Shown in pieces: positions 22,349 to 30,304 of a DNA stretch of 33,921 nt (the first letter of the stretch is position 1; each line of letters opens with the position of its first letter). The position numbers and the translations under genes are program-made. The notes under the pieces were generated by a model. That model was not told the DNA's origin and made no database searches. It was given only the letters and a program-made list of their open reading frames with translations. The stretch comes from JADLFV01 sp964471555 (GTDB lineage Bacteria; Planctomycetota; Phycisphaerae; Phycisphaerales; Phycisphaeraceae), in NCBI GenBank assembly GCA_964471555.1, contig CAYYGM010000034.1:1-33921 (forward strand), in the 5' to 3' direction.

Positions 22349-25096
22349 ATGAAACGCGCCGCCGCCCTCGCACTCGTGCTGGCTGTCTGTTTCCTGCAAG
22401 CGACGCCCGCCGCCGCCCAGTTGCAGGTGCGCGAGACCTTCGACTATCCCGCCGGCGCTCTGGCCGGTCGCGGCAGGATGGGGGAAGACGGCTTCTCCGG
22501 AACATGGAACGGCAAAGGCTTCGACGTCGTGCCCCAGCGCGGGGCGGTCGGCGGCGGACTGATCGAACGTCGCCTGGCACGCACCATCGACTTCGCCCGC
22601 GACGGCGAACGCTTCTTCCGCGTGGACCTGCAACGCACCGGCTGGTCTCGCGCCATACTCGATCATCTGTCCGTCAGCCTGGTCAACAACGACCGCGATC
22701 CCCAGATCAATCGCATTCCGCTGCTGATCGGCATCTCCAGCCGCGATGTCTATGATCTTGCCCTGGGTGAAAAGCAGCGACTCGGCTTCGGCGATGCAGC
22801 CCACGATCAGCCGGTCACGCTCATCGCCCGCCTGCGCACCAACGACAGCGCCGCCGACGTCGTCCAGGTCTGGGTCTATCGTGACAATGATCCGATCCCC
22901 ACCGATAAGCCCGGCCGCGATCCCGACGGCACACTCTCCTACGACTACAGCGGATCCAGCAACACGCTGCGCCTGCTGGGCGCCAACACCGAAGGCTTCC
23001 AGGGCACGATCCATCGCGTCTTCATCGGCAGCACCTGGGCGTCGGTCACCGGCAACCTCGACGCGCCCATCGAGCTTCCTTATCCCTATCACGTGCTGAG
23101 CAATCTCACCGTCGCTCCGCACGGCACGCATCCGCTTTCCATCCGCTGGGCTGACGTCAGTGTGCTGCCGTGGACCGATGCGCATACGGCGCAGATCATT
23201 GTCATGGAGCCGTTCCCCTGGATGGCTCGCCAGCGCACGATTCACTCGCCGGTCGATCCAGCCGCTCTCGGTGATCTGGACGACTACAACATCAAACTTC
23301 CGCTCTACGATGCCGGCCAAACCTTCACCGGGCTGCCCATCGGCCACTACCAGGCTCTCGATCGCGGCAACGGCACGTTCGATCTGATCGACACGGATCA
23401 CATGACTTATTTCACCTGGCGCGGCCGCGAGGCGGACGGCCCCAAGTTCGCCGAGCCTTACACCATCAACTGCGATGAAGACCTGCGCGGCCAGTGTTTT
23501 GCGGCTGATCTCGACGGGGACGGCATCGAAGACCTGCTGATCGGCCGATTGCTTCCGGGGGTCAGTCGCTATGACGTGTTCCCCGAAGGCCCCTGGGTGC
23601 ACGAGCGCCGCACTTTCGTCGGACCTGACCGCGACACTGAAGTGACCACCGGCGTGCGCGGCTACGACGTGACCGGCCAGTGGATCGGGGCCAGCCTCAA
23701 CCACGGCCTGTACTGGGCCAAGGGTCGCCGCGACAACGGCAAGCTCAGCTTCGGCGCCGCCCAGTTCGTGTACTACGGCCGCGATGATTACCCCGTCGTC
23801 TGGCGCAACTTCAACAACGACCTGTGCCCGGCTGTCATCCAGCGCGACGGCAAAACATGGATCGTGCTGCTGGGCGATCTGGACCAGGTGCTGGCACTGC
23901 CGCTGATCGGCACGTTTGAAGGGCGCATGACCTGCGGCAAGGCGCAGCCGCTGCTGCGCGATGGTCCGGTGATTCCGCAGGTGTGCATGCCGAAGATTTT
24001 CGCCGTCACGGACCTGGACGGCGACGGCCGAGATGAGATCGTCATCGGCAGCGGCGGTTATGGCAGAATCACCGTGCTGGCCGGCGACCGTGTCGGACAG
24101 TTCGAGTGTCTCGGTTCGCCCTGGATGATCGGCGGCAACATCGGCGTCGATACGTTAGGAATCGTTGCTCGCGGCGACTGGGATAACGACGGCCATCAAG
24201 ACCTGATGATCGGCGACGGCTCGGGCTTCTTCACCTTCTGGCCCGGCACCGATGATCCGCTGGTCTATGCCGGCTGCCGCTACCTGACCGACGCCGACGG
24301 CCGCATCATCAAACACCACGGCTATCCCAACATCCAGGGCGCCCAGGAACACAACTGGAGCTACACCCAGGTCGAGCTGTTCGACTGGGACGGCGACGGC
24401 CAACTCGATCTGATCTGCAACGACAACACCGCGACCTTCCAGCTTTACCGCCGCTGCGATGCGAATGATCCGCTGAAGCTCAGCGCGGAGCCGTTCGTGA
24501 ATGCCGAGGGCTTCAAGCTGCCGGTGTCCTGGCGTTCGCGGCCGGCGGGATTGGCCGGCCGATACGGCGTGGCCGGCGACAATCGCCCGGTGCTGATTTA
24601 CACCGGCATCGATCAAGAGGCGATCATCGGTGTGCCCGATGCCCCCGGTTCTCTGCGCATCGAGCGCACGATGCCGCTGAACTACGACGACGGGGCGCCG
24701 ATCGTGACCGCGGGTTTTGCCGGCATGTCCGGGCGCACGACCTACAGCGTGGCTGACTGGGATAACGACGGTGTGTGGGATCTGCTGGTCGGTAGTGTTT
24801 CGAAGAACACTCTATTGATCGAAACCGATCCTGAACTGATTGAACTGGAGGACTCGCTGCGCACTGCCGCCATGTACCTGTTGCGTAACACCGGCGACAA
24901 CACGCATCCGAAGTTCGCCCGCGCTGTGCGCATCCGCATGGCGGACGGCTCACTGATCCGCGTCGAAGGGCACGGCCTGCCGCCCTGCGCTACCGATCTG
25001 AACGGCGACGGTCAGGTTGATCTGATCGCCGGCGACGGTCCCGGCAACGTCTTCTACTTCATGCACGATCAGTTGTCGGTCGGATCACCCCACTGA
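22349..25096 (+). CDS. Exported FG-GAP/VCBS-repeat protein, divergent paralogue
   Basis: A 915-aa exported protein, colinear over its whole length with the protein at 13142-15910. Signal peptide 1-24 (ending TPAAAQ). The concanavalin-like module (about 25-230) opens ETFDYPAGALAGRG. FG-GAP loops lie near residues 385 (DLDGDGIEDLLIG), 554 (DLDGDGRDEIVIG), 607 (DWDNDGHQDLMIG), 677 (DWDGDGQLDLI), 800 (DWDNDGVWDLLVG) and 880 (DLNGDGQVDLIAG). AGGA lies 8 nt before the ATG. It diverges from the GntR regulator with a shared 232-nt control region, so the same regulator may govern it. A hairpin doublet separates its end from the convergent PEP-CTERM gene. It is probably a ligand-binding surface or periplasmic protein, with no catalytic motif seen. 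Confidence 0.87.
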   Translation: MKRAAALALVLAVCFLQATPAAAQLQVRETFDYPAGALAGRGRMGEDGFSGTWNGKGFDVVPQRGAVGGGLIERRLARTIDFARDGERFFRVDLQRTGWSRAILDHLSVSLVNNDRDPQINRIPLLIGISSRDVYDLALGEKQRLGFGDAAHDQPVTLIARLRTNDSAADVVQVWVYRDNDPIPTDKPGRDPDGTLSYDYSGSSNTLRLLGANTEGFQGTIHRVFIGSTWASVTGNLDAPIELPYPYHVLSNLTVAPHGTHPLSIRWADVSVLPWTDAHTAQIIVMEPFPWMARQRTIHSPVDPAALGDLDDYNIKLPLYDAGQTFTGLPIGHYQALDRGNGTFDLIDTDHMTYFTWRGREADGPKFAEPYTINCDEDLRGQCFAADLDGDGIEDLLIGRLLPGVSRYDVFPEGPWVHERRTFVGPDRDTEVTTGVRGYDVTGQWIGASLNHGLYWAKGRRDNGKLSFGAAQFVYYGRDDYPVVWRNFNNDLCPAVIQRDGKTWIVLLGDLDQVLALPLIGTFEGRMTCGKAQPLLRDGPVIPQVCMPKIFAVTDLDGDGRDEIVIGSGGYGRITVLAGDRVGQFECLGSPWMIGGNIGVDTLGIVARGDWDNDGHQDLMIGDGSGFFTFWPGTDDPLVYAGCRYLTDADGRIIKHHGYPNIQGAQEHNWSYTQVELFDWDGDGQLDLICNDNTATFQLYRRCDANDPLKLSAEPFVNAEGFKLPVSWRSRPAGLAGRYGVAGDNRPVLIYTGIDQEAIIGVPDAPGSLRIERTMPLNYDDGAPIVTAGFAGMSGRTTYSVADWDNDGVWDLLVGSVSKNTLLIETDPELIELEDSLRTAAMYLLRNTGDNTHPKFARAVRIRMADGSLIRVEGHGLPPCATDLNGDGQVDLIAGDGPGNVFYFMHDQLSVGSPH

Positions 25097-25119
25097 TTTT
25101 CAGGTCGGCCGACATACCA

Positions 25120-25170
25120 CCCGGCGAGGCCGCCGGGGCTAAACCGTTGAGCCGCCGCGCCCTCGCGGCG
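25120..25170. repeat. Doublet of 18-nt hairpins, possible bidirectional terminator
   Basis: CCCGGCGAGGCCGCCGGG (25120-25137) and CGCCGCGCCCTCGCGGCG (25153-25170) each form a perfect 7-bp stem with a 4-nt loop, 15 nt apart. Read on opposite strands, both carry CGAGG at the same place across stem and loop, so they look like an inverted pair of one element type. The doublet lies between convergent genes and lacks T runs. It may stop transcription in both directions or be a REP-like element. Confidence 0.6.
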
Positions 25171-25198
25171 CGACGCCGACATCGGATGGTTGGTTCAA

Positions 25199-25867
25199 TC
25201 AAGCGGCCGCTGACTTGCGTCCCCGGTACAACATCACGGCGCCGCCCGCCGTCAGCAGCAGGATGGTGGCCGGCTCTGGCACCGGGCCGTTGAAGCGGAA
25301 GCGCGGCGTGTAGATGTTGCCCGCGTAGAGGCTGGTGTTGGCGTTGTAAACCCGTCCGGCGGTCAGCGTCAACAGCAGGTTGCTGAATTCATCATAGATC
25401 GGCGTGTCGTCGGAACTCTGCGAACCGGGCAGGTAGTACAACGTGATGCCGGCACTGGACCCGCCCAGCCAGTCGTTGGCCACGCCGTCGGTCGGGCCCC
25501 ACATCAGTGTGTAGGTGTGCCCGGTCTGGAAGCTGAAGCTAAGGAAGACGTCGAACCACGAACCGTTGTCCACCGGCACGGTGCTGACGCTGGCAGCCCA
25601 GGCGGGCGAGGATTGTCCGCTGACGTCGCCGTCGTAGATCTGCACATCGAAGCTCTTATCCGCCAGGGGCGCCTCGATGCCCACCGAGGTGATGCTGAAA
25701 TTCTGGGCCACGGTGAACAGGACGCCGCGGTCGTTGCCCTCGCTGGTTTCGCTGTAGTAGCCGTTGGACGGGTTCGGCTGCAGGTCGATGATCGCGGCGC
25801 TGGCCGTGCCGGCCGCCAACAGCGGCAGAACCCACAGAACGCGCCACATGTTTGATGATGGGGTCAT
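25199..25867 (-). CDS. Small PEP-CTERM surface protein
   Basis: A 222-aa exported protein. Signal peptide about 1-24 (ending AAGTASA). The body (about 25-190) is a beta-rich domain (ending TPRFRFNGPVPEP) of a kind common among PEP-CTERM proteins and without a known function. The C terminus is a PEP-CTERM signal: VPEPATILLLTAGGAVML followed by YRGRK. The start at 25867 has GGAGGAG 6 nt upstream; the long in-frame extension upstream has no signal peptide and is rejected. The gene is monocistronic, diverges from the histidine kinase at 26038 and converges on the FG-GAP gene. Confidence 0.82.
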   Translation of the reverse strand: MTPSSNMWRVLWVLPLLAAGTASAAIIDLQPNPSNGYYSETSEGNDRGVLFTVAQNFSITSVGIEAPLADKSFDVQIYDGDVSGQSSPAWAASVSTVPVDNGSWFDVFLSFSFQTGHTYTLMWGPTDGVANDWLGGSSAGITLYYLPGSQSSDDTPIYDEFSNLLLTLTAGRVYNANTSLYAGNIYTPRFRFNGPVPEPATILLLTAGGAVMLYRGRKSAAA

Positions 25868-26037
25868 CTGTTCTCCTCCAGGATGTTCCGCCATCTTACC
25901 GGTCGTTGCCGGCAGCGGCAAGAGGCCGGGGCGGTTTATTCCCATTGTAACGGTCGCCGGCAATCCGAAAGCACCTAAAAGGCGCTGCCGAACTGACCGA
26001 TAGGAGGGGGGATAGACCGTTTTCAAGGGAGGGGAGC

Positions 26038-27942
26038 TTGTCAAAGCCATCCACTGCCGAACCTTCCCAGACGCCGGTTGCCGAGGCCGCGGCGGCAGAG
26101 TCCTGCCCCCGTTCCGCCCGGCTGGCCAGCGCCTGGCTGATGCGTGGCGAATCGTCGGTCGCCTCCATCGGTATGGTGCTCTCGGCCATCGTGCTGGCCG
26201 TCCTGGCCGCATGCGCCTACTGGACCATGTACACCCAAACCGACACCCTCGAGCAATCCCGCCTCGACCAGTTGCTCAGCGCCGGGCAGATGCTCGCCCA
26301 GTCTTCCGAGCGCATGCTCGCGGCCGGCGACGTCACGCCCGTGCGCCGCATGATGATGGACAGCGCTGAGCGCTTCCGCCTCGATCGCGTGCGCATCGTG
26401 CTGCCCAGCGGCGATGTCATTGCTGACAACGATCCTTCCCGCATCACCGCCAACCTCGACGAAGCCCGCTGGCAGACCAGCGGCGCTGTCGAGCAGACCA
26501 TCGAGAACGACGGGCTGACCCTGTCCATGCGTCTGCCGCTGAAAGTGGATGGCTACGGTTCAGCCACACTGGAAATCGAAGCGGGCCTGACGCCCGATCG
26601 CAACACGCTCTGGCACGCCCAGGCCGGCATCGGCACCATCGGTGTGGTGGCGCTGCTGGCGCTGTGGATGGTGTATCGCTACTTCCGCAGCCGCCTGGCC
26701 GCCATGGGCATGATCCGCGAATCCCTGCTGGCCCTGGGCGGCGGCGAACAGTCCGCCACAGCCCTGGCGATCACCGGGCATCTGGGCCGCGAGGCTGCGG
26801 TGTGGAACGATCTGCTGGAAGAGCGGCAGCGCTATCGCCGGCAGGTGGCCGTGCGCCAGACCAAGCAGCAGATGGGCGATCGCCGCAGCGGCAACAACGA
26901 CCTGGCCAGCGGCTGCGACGCCATGAGTCAGGGCGTGATGCTGCTGGACGACAAGATGCGCGTGGTTTACGCCAACAACGCCGCGGCCGTGTTCTTCGCC
27001 ACCCAGCGCGAGAACCTGCTCGGCCAACCGTTGATCGATCACCTCAAGGATGCCGGCGTGGCTGACGTGATCCACGACGCGGTCATGGGCGGCAAGCGCA
27101 CCACACACGTTCACGATCGGCGAACCACCGGCGGGGCAGGCGTGATCCGTTATGTGGTGCGCCCCGTGCGCGAGAGCGACACCGCCAGCGCCCTGCTGGT
27201 GATCGAGGACGTCACGCAGCAGCGTGTCGCCGAGGAGGCCCGCCACGAGTTCGTCGCCCAGGCCACCCACGAGCTGCGCACGCCGTTGACCAACATCCGC
27301 CTGTACGTCGAGTCCGCCATCGATGAAGGTGAAAAGGACGCCGCCCTGCGGGCCAAGTGTCTCAACGTCATCAACCAGGAGACGCAACGTCTGGAGCGCA
27401 TGGTCAACGACATGCTCTCGGTGGCCGAGATCGAGGCGCAGAAGAAGCAGATTCAGCGTGACGACGTGCGGCTGGATCGTCTGCTGGGCGATCTGCGCAG
27501 CGACTACGAAGCCCAGGCCGCGACCAAGGAAATCAAGCTGGAGTTCAACATTCCGCCCAAGCTGCCGGTGATCCAGGGCGACCGCGAGAAGCTGGCCGTG
27601 GCCGTGCAGAACCTGCTGGGCAATGCCCTCAAGTACACCAACGACAACGGGCGAGTCAGCGTCAGTGTCGAGATCAAGGAAAAGGAACTGGTCATCGAGG
27701 TGACCGACTCCGGCATCGGCATCAGCCCGGAAGATCAGGCCCACGTGTTCGAGAAGTTCTACCGCGCCCACGACAAACGCATCAACGGCATCACCGGCTC
27801 GGGCCTGGGCCTGGGCCTGGCCCGCGAGATCATTCGTCTGCACGGCGGTGATATCAGCCTCGATTCCCAACTGGATCACGGCTCGACCTTCACCATCAGC
27901 CTGCCCATCGGCGAACAGACGGAGACCACGGCGACAGAGTAA
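26038..27942 (+). CDS. Sensor histidine kinase with periplasmic and PAS domains
   Basis: A 634-aa membrane-bound two-component kinase. First transmembrane segment about 42-63, extracytoplasmic sensor about 64-190, second segment about 200-218. A PAS-like domain follows (about 295-395, GVMLLDDKMRVVYANNAAAV). The HisKA domain has the phosphoacceptor H411 in THELRTPLTNIR. The HATPase domain carries the N box (NLLGNALKYT), DSGIGI, and GSGLGLGLA. The start is a TTG at 26038 with GGGAGG 5 nt upstream; in-frame ATGs lie too close to the first transmembrane segment. No response regulator gene is adjacent, so its partner is elsewhere. It precedes the STAS and pilus genes on the same strand, which suggests a link with their control. 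Confidence 0.92.
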   Translation: MSKPSTAEPSQTPVAEAAAAESCPRSARLASAWLMRGESSVASIGMVLSAIVLAVLAACAYWTMYTQTDTLEQSRLDQLLSAGQMLAQSSERMLAAGDVTPVRRMMMDSAERFRLDRVRIVLPSGDVIADNDPSRITANLDEARWQTSGAVEQTIENDGLTLSMRLPLKVDGYGSATLEIEAGLTPDRNTLWHAQAGIGTIGVVALLALWMVYRYFRSRLAAMGMIRESLLALGGGEQSATALAITGHLGREAAVWNDLLEERQRYRRQVAVRQTKQQMGDRRSGNNDLASGCDAMSQGVMLLDDKMRVVYANNAAAVFFATQRENLLGQPLIDHLKDAGVADVIHDAVMGGKRTTHVHDRRTTGGAGVIRYVVRPVRESDTASALLVIEDVTQQRVAEEARHEFVAQATHELRTPLTNIRLYVESAIDEGEKDAALRAKCLNVINQETQRLERMVNDMLSVAEIEAQKKQIQRDDVRLDRLLGDLRSDYEAQAATKEIKLEFNIPPKLPVIQGDREKLAVAVQNLLGNALKYTNDNGRVSVSVEIKEKELVIEVTDSGIGISPEDQAHVFEKFYRAHDKRINGITGSGLGLGLAREIIRLHGGDISLDSQLDHGSTFTISLPIGEQTETTATE

Positions 27943-27953
27943 GGAGAAAGTGA

Positions 27954-28037
27954 TGATTGCTTGATTCCCTGATTGGATGAATGTTTCAAACAGCAGTCGG
28001 CCCCGCAGCACGACATTCATTCATTCAAGCAATCAGG
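27954..28037. repeat. Imperfect inverted repeat between kinase and STAS genes
   Basis: TGATTGCTTGA (27954-27964) is the exact complement of TCAAGCAATCA (28025-28035). CCTGATTG (27968-27975) also matches CAATCAGG (28030-28037), and ATGAATG (27977-27983) matches CATTCAT at 28014-28020 and 28018-28024. The gap of 121 nt between the genes is largely made of these complementary words. The element has no coding character and could form a hairpin that affects transcript stability. Confidence 0.55.
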
Positions 28038-28063
28038 CATTCAATAATTCACTGCATTGCCCC

Positions 28064-28399
28064 ATGCAGATCCAGGAACAGAAACAAGGAGCGGTGACCG
28101 TGCTGCGGCCGATCGGTCCGCTGACCGCCAATGACGCGGTGCAGTTCCGTCAGCGCATGATGGAAGTGCGGCGGGCCAGCCTCGGTCGCCTGGTGCTGGA
28201 CGTCAGCGCGGTGCCCTATGCCGACTCGCGCGGCCTGGAGGCCATGCTGGACGTGCATGACGAGCTGATCAAGGCCGGCCAATCGCTCAAGCTCTGCTCC
28301 GTCAACGACACGCTGCGCGAAGTGCTCACGCTCACGGAGTTGTATCAGCAGTTCGAGCACTTTGAAGATTGCGGCTCGGCCGTCCGCAGCTTCCTCTGA
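28064..28399 (+). CDS. STAS-domain anti-anti-sigma factor
   Basis: A 111-aa cytosolic single-domain protein of the RsbV/SpoIIAA type. In partner switching such proteins, when dephosphorylated, sequester an anti-sigma kinase. The signature VLDVSAVPYADSRGLEAML is present with the phosphoacceptor candidate S55 in ADSRG. The length is normal for the family. The ATG at 28064 removes a non-conserved 29-residue in-frame extension that is encoded by the repeat region. It is separated by 29 nt from the pilus ATPase and probably cotranscribed with it. A matching phosphatase is encoded at 5112-6872. No RsbW-type kinase or sigma factor is in the window. Confidence 0.9.
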   Translation: MQIQEQKQGAVTVLRPIGPLTANDAVQFRQRMMEVRRASLGRLVLDVSAVPYADSRGLEAMLDVHDELIKAGQSLKLCSVNDTLREVLTLTELYQQFEHFEDCGSAVRSFL

Positions 28400-28425
28400 C
28401 CCGATACCCGAACCCCGATACCCGA
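28400..28425. repeat. 12-bp direct repeat before the pilus ATPase
   Basis: CCCGATACCCGA occurs twice (28400-28411 and 28414-28425), 2 nt apart, and fills most of the 29-nt gap between the STAS and ATPase genes. There is no Shine-Dalgarno in it, so ATPase translation may rely on coupling or a weak site. Confidence 0.5.
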
Positions 28426-28428
28426 TCC

Positions 28429-30219
28429 ATGCCCTCCGAAGATTCCAAACCCGCCCGCAGCAGCTTTAGCCGCCGCAAGACGCGCATCGGCGAAGCGCTG
28501 CTCGAATCCGGCGCTTTGACCGAGCAGCAGCTCTCCAAAGCTCTGGAGCAGCAGAAAGTCTCCGGCCAGCGCCTGGGTGAAATGCTCGTCGAGCAGAACG
28601 TCATCAACGCCAACACGCTCGTGCACACCCTGGCCAACTGCATGGGCATCAAAGGCGTCACCCTGCGTCACGGCCTGATCGACCCCGAACTGATCAAGCT
28701 CATCGGCGAAGAGGAAGCCGAGCGCATGCTGGTCGTGCCCATGTTCAAGGTGCGCGACACGCTCACCGTGGCCATGGCTGAACCTTCCAGCCTGCCCACG
28801 CTCGATCGCCTGCGCTCGATCACCGGCTGCAAGCAGATCCGCCCCGTGCTGGCCCTGGAAGCCAACATCCGCGAGTTCCTCAAGAAGTACGCCGGCGGCA
28901 ACGTCGATATCGACGCCTTCCTCACCAGCCTGGTTGAGACCGATGTCGAAGTCGTCGAGCGCGAGCAGATTGACGAAGGGCCCGTCACCGACCTGGAGCA
29001 GATGGTCGATGGCTCGCCCATCATCAACCTGGTCAACGTGGCCCTGCTCACGGCTGTGCGCGATAAGGCTTCCGACATCCACGTCGAACCCTCGCGCCAG
29101 GGCACGCGCATCCGCTATCGCATTGACGGCAACCTGCGCGACCTGATGAAGCCCCCGCCCGGCATGCACGCTGCCATCGCTTCGCGCATCAAGGTCATCG
29201 GCAAGATGGACATCGCTGAGAAACGTCTGCCCCAGGAAGGCCGCGTGCGCATCGTGGCTGAAGGACGCGAGATCGACCTGCGCGTCAGCTCCATCCCCAC
29301 GCTGCTGGGGGAGAAGCTGGTGATCCGTGTGCTCGACAAAGCCAACCTGCACGTGCGCATGGAAGACCTGGGCTTCCGCACCGAAGCGCTCGAATCCTTC
29401 AAGCGCTCGCTCAAGCGGCCGCACGGCCTGGTCCTGGTCACCGGGCCCACCGGCTCCGGCAAAACCACCACGCTTTACTCCGCGCTCGATCTGCTGCGCA
29501 GTCCCGAACGCAACATCGTCACCGTCGAAGATCCCGTTGAATATCAACTCGAACTGGTCAACCAGATTCAGGTCAACGGCCAGATCGGCATGACCTTCGC
29601 CCGCGCCCTGCGCTCGATCCTGCGCCAGGATCCGGACGTGATCATGGTCGGCGAAATCCGTGATGAAGAGACCGCCCGTGTCGCCGTGCAGGCTGCTCTC
29701 ACCGGGCACCTCGTGCTGGCCAGGCTGCACACCAACGACGCGGTCGGCGCGGTCAGCCGATTGATGGACATGGGCATCGAGCCTTACCTGCTCAGCAGCG
29801 CGCTCAACGGCGTGGTCGCTCAGCGCCTGGCTCGCACCATCTGCCCGCACTGCGCCAGCAAGTACTACCCCACCGAACAGGTGCTGCACGATGCCGGGCT
29901 CAAGGACATGGCCGGCCGCAGCTTCCGCCGCGGGGCCGGCTGCCCGCAGTGTCACAACAGCGGCTTCAAGGGGCGCGGCGGCATCTACGAGGTGATGGAG
30001 GTTGACTCCGGCGTGCGCCGCCTCATTCACCACGGCGCGCCCGGCCACGAGCTGCGCGAACAACTGAAAAAGACCGGCTTCCTCACCCTGCGCGAGGAAG
30101 GCGTACTGCTGGCCATGGAGCATCGCAGCAGCCTGGAAGAGGTGCTGCGCGTGACCCACAACGAGGATCTGGAAGCACAGGCCAAGACGCCCGGACCACC
30201 CCCGGCGGCGGCGGCGTGA
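28429..30219 (+). CDS. pilB: Type IV pilus/type II secretion assembly ATPase
   Basis: A 596-aa hexameric ATPase of the PilB/GspE family that powers pilin polymerisation at the inner membrane. The N-terminal MshEN-type domain is near residues 17-90 (RIGEALLESGALTEQQL, a second copy following). The catalytic domain contains Walker A GPTGSGKTT with K345, the Walker B/Asp box region RQDPDVIMVGEIRDEETA, and the His box GHLVLARLHTNDA. The tetracysteine zinc site has C472, C475 (CPHC) and C505, C508 (CPQC). Length fits PilB. The ATG at 28429 follows the direct repeat. It is followed by PilC-, PilM/N- and PilO-like genes, so I favour PilB over GspE, although a secretion-type role cannot be excluded. 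Confidence 0.93.
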   Translation: MPSEDSKPARSSFSRRKTRIGEALLESGALTEQQLSKALEQQKVSGQRLGEMLVEQNVINANTLVHTLANCMGIKGVTLRHGLIDPELIKLIGEEEAERMLVVPMFKVRDTLTVAMAEPSSLPTLDRLRSITGCKQIRPVLALEANIREFLKKYAGGNVDIDAFLTSLVETDVEVVEREQIDEGPVTDLEQMVDGSPIINLVNVALLTAVRDKASDIHVEPSRQGTRIRYRIDGNLRDLMKPPPGMHAAIASRIKVIGKMDIAEKRLPQEGRVRIVAEGREIDLRVSSIPTLLGEKLVIRVLDKANLHVRMEDLGFRTEALESFKRSLKRPHGLVLVTGPTGSGKTTTLYSALDLLRSPERNIVTVEDPVEYQLELVNQIQVNGQIGMTFARALRSILRQDPDVIMVGEIRDEETARVAVQAALTGHLVLARLHTNDAVGAVSRLMDMGIEPYLLSSALNGVVAQRLARTICPHCASKYYPTEQVLHDAGLKDMAGRSFRRGAGCPQCHNSGFKGRGGIYEVMEVDSGVRRLIHHGAPGHELREQLKKTGFLTLREEGVLLAMEHRSSLEEVLRVTHNEDLEAQAKTPGPPPAAAA

Positions 30220-30227
30220 TGTTTAGC

Positions 30228-30265
30228 GTGCGAGCTTGCTCGCACATCGCCGAGCAAGCTCGGCG
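30228..30265. repeat. Doublet of 18-nt hairpins inside the pilus operon
   Basis: GTGCGAGCTTGCTCGCAC (30228-30245) and CGCCGAGCAAGCTCGGCG (30248-30265) are each palindromes with 8-bp arms around a 2-nt centre. Their cores, CGAGCTTGCTCG and CGAGCAAGCTCG, are reverse complements of each other while the outer pairs differ. This is the arrangement of an inverted pair of one element with compensatory stem changes. The doublet lies in the 85-nt gap between the ATPase and PilC genes. Confidence 0.7.
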
Positions 30266-30304
30266 GCGAAACGGGGCTTGGGAATTGATGAAGGATTGAC
30301 AGAC

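Noticed and set aside
28345..30159. Long minus-strand open frame opposite the pilus ATPase
   Set aside because: It mirrors the PilB-type gene, which has all ATPase motifs. It has no recognisable domain.
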